From Planctomycetaceae bacterium (lineage in GTDB: Bacteria > Planctomycetota > Planctomycetia > Pirellulales > Thermoguttaceae): a stretch of 5,883 nt of DNA. Below the pieces are notes generated by a model. It saw nothing but the letters and a program-made list of their open reading frames with translations, ran no database searches and was not told the DNA's origin. Made by a program: the position numbers and the translations under genes. Numbering within the stretch: the stretch's first letter is position 1; each line of letters begins with the position of its first letter. The stretch is from NCBI GenBank assembly GCA_031287585.1, contig JAITST010000131.1:1-5883 (forward strand), written 5' to 3'. This document shows positions 5,177-5,883 of the stretch, one piece after another.

Positions 5177-5620
5177 TTGTGGTTTTTAGAAATTGCCTAT
5201 TGTGATTTTTGTGGAAAGTACAGGATAATACCGGAATTTAATTTGTCATTTCCGTCGCAATTGTCCAGTGTTGCAGTAAATCGTGGCTAAAATGCAATTT
5301 AACTTATACTTTATTGCTATTAAATTTTATGTTTTGTTAATATGGAGAACTTTGTGGAAGAAAATTTTGAAAAAAAGTGCCGTTACATCTGGACTTTTCC
5401 TAAAGATTTGTTATGATATTCTGCCTTGTGGGAGAGATTCCGCATTTGCAACGGCTGTCCAACTGTGTAGGTTCGGAAAGAAACGGATTTTTTTTCTGCT
5501 GAGTTGAACGATCGCCTTTGGTTTTCGTTTTTCGGCTTGACGTTGCATTGTCACAATCCAGAGATAAATTTCGTGTTACCAACAATTTATTTTCCTTCGG
5601 CTGCGGCACCGTTTGCCGTG
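5177..5620. other. intergenic stretch without a supported gene
   Basis: The DNA is AT-rich up to about 5400 and more balanced afterwards. Open frames here are short and resemble nothing I recognise; one 74-codon plus-strand frame (5283-5507) begins with GTG and has a lysine-rich, partly hydrophobic translation, but there is no ribosome binding site or family match. The stretch holds one candidate plus-strand promoter (5390-5417) and a run of eight T (5488-5495). A TAG at 5468-5470 sets the upstream limit of the hydrolase reading frame. Confidence 0.5.
5390..5417 (+). promoter_or_regulatory. candidate promoter upstream of the hydrolase gene
   Basis: A -35-like TGGACT (5390-5395, four of six) lies 16 bp before TATGAT (5412-5417, five of six). 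The -10 box has an extended TGT motif immediately in front. Transcription would begin near 5424, about 150-200 nt before the likely hydrolase start, or could produce a short transcript ending near the T-run at 5488-5495. Confidence 0.35.
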
Positions 5621-5883
5621 ATGTTGATGGTTGGCATCGTTTTGCGTATTGTTTCGCGGCTTGTTCTGCTCTCTACGCGGCATCGTTCACAGTGTCTTTT
5701 TTCCGAAACGGCTTGGTTGCCGCGTGACCGTTACGCGGTTCGCAAAGATGGCGAAGACGTTTTGATGTTGACGAACAACGGGCAGTATCTGCTCGGTTCT
5801 TTTTTCCGTCATACTTCGGAAAATTATCGCGGAGTCGTTTTGTTCTGTCACGAACTTAACGGTAATCGTTACGGCGTTAGCCC
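5621..5883 (+). CDS. alpha/beta-hydrolase-like protein, N-terminal fragment
   Basis: The gene runs off the right edge after 87 codons. It begins MLMVGIVLRIVSRLVLLS, a hydrophobic but Arg-containing segment suggesting a membrane anchor or uncleaved signal. It continues through LPRDRYAVRKDGEDVLMLTN and NNGQYLLGSFFRHTSENY to RGVVLFCHELNGNRYGVS. The pattern of a strand (GVVLF) followed by CHELNGNR is the beta-strand-3/oxyanion-hole region of alpha/beta hydrolases (the usual HG turn). The nucleophile elbow and catalytic His would lie outside the window, so the reaction is unknown; such proteins are usually serine esterases or peptidases. The start is uncertain: the frame is open from 5471, with GTG at 5573 and 5618 and TTG at 5504 as alternatives, and none has a convincing Shine-Dalgarno. 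It points away from the mannosidase unit and is separated from it by the IS. Confidence 0.65.
   Translation, partial: MLMVGIVLRIVSRLVLLSTRHRSQCLFSETAWLPRDRYAVRKDGEDVLMLTNNGQYLLGSFFRHTSENYRGVVLFCHELNGNRYGVS

Noticed and set aside
5464..5490. A stretch resembling the signal recognition particle RNA core (AGGTTCGGAAAGAAAC compared with AGGTCCGGAAGGAAGC).
   Set aside because: The pair closing the GGAA loop would be C-A instead of C-G, the symmetric-loop partner strand is not matched, and there is no flanking long helix. It looks like a chance similarity.
5283..5507. A 74-codon plus-strand frame with a hydrophobic start.
   Set aside because: It has a GTG start, no Shine-Dalgarno, composition following the local AT content, and it crosses the candidate promoter and T-run. 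There is no positive evidence for a gene.
5518..5727. A 69-codon plus-strand frame overlapping the hydrolase gene.
   Set aside because: It is in a different frame from the recognisable hydrolase sequence and its translation has no family features.

Overview
The window looks like a piece of a Gram-negative chromosome of moderate GC content, most probably a planctomycete or another PVC-group bacterium. That assignment is inference. It rests on a very large secreted GH38-type mannosidase with an extra N-terminal beta-sandwich, a sugar porter next to it, an alpha/beta hydrolase with a hydrophobic N-terminus at the right end, and degenerate CTCTG/GAGG repeats of a kind seen in intergenic DNA of such genomes. 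No rRNA, tRNA or CRISPR array is visible.

Left part (1-3765, minus strand): the first 45 codons of an MFS sugar porter (XylE/GLUT type) run off the left edge. Upstream of it, in the same direction and 141 bp away, is the dominant gene of the window, a 1162-residue exported alpha-mannosidase of family GH38. The two form a plausible carbohydrate unit: trimming of mannose-containing glycans outside the cytoplasm, followed by sugar uptake.

Control region of the mannosidase (3766-3980): on the minus strand there is a strong sigma70-type promoter (TTGACA, 17 bp, TATCAT). A perfect 14-bp palindrome, AATGTACGTACATT, starts at the base next to the -10 box and covers the expected transcription start. 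It looks like a repressor operator, close in form to AraR/GntR-type sites. A leader of about 155 nt with a hairpin and a good Shine-Dalgarno (GAGGAG) follow. The same half-sites (AATGTA and TACATT), spaced 5 bp further apart, recur between the mannosidase and the transporter.

Middle (4021-5176): a 1029-bp decayed insertion sequence of the IS5 family (4074-5102). It has 16-bp terminal inverted repeats (15/16 matching), a TTAT target duplication on both sides and a recognisable outward-to-inward transposase promoter. Its transposase is broken by a nonsense codon, frameshifts, missing central catalytic segments and an inserted hairpin-forming stretch. The IS sits between two inversely oriented copies of a GGAGGACAC/CTCTG repeat, so it apparently landed inside an older palindromic repeat.

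Right part (5177-5883): about 440 bp without a convincing gene, holding one candidate promoter. It is followed on the plus strand by the start of an alpha/beta-hydrolase-like gene that runs off the right edge.
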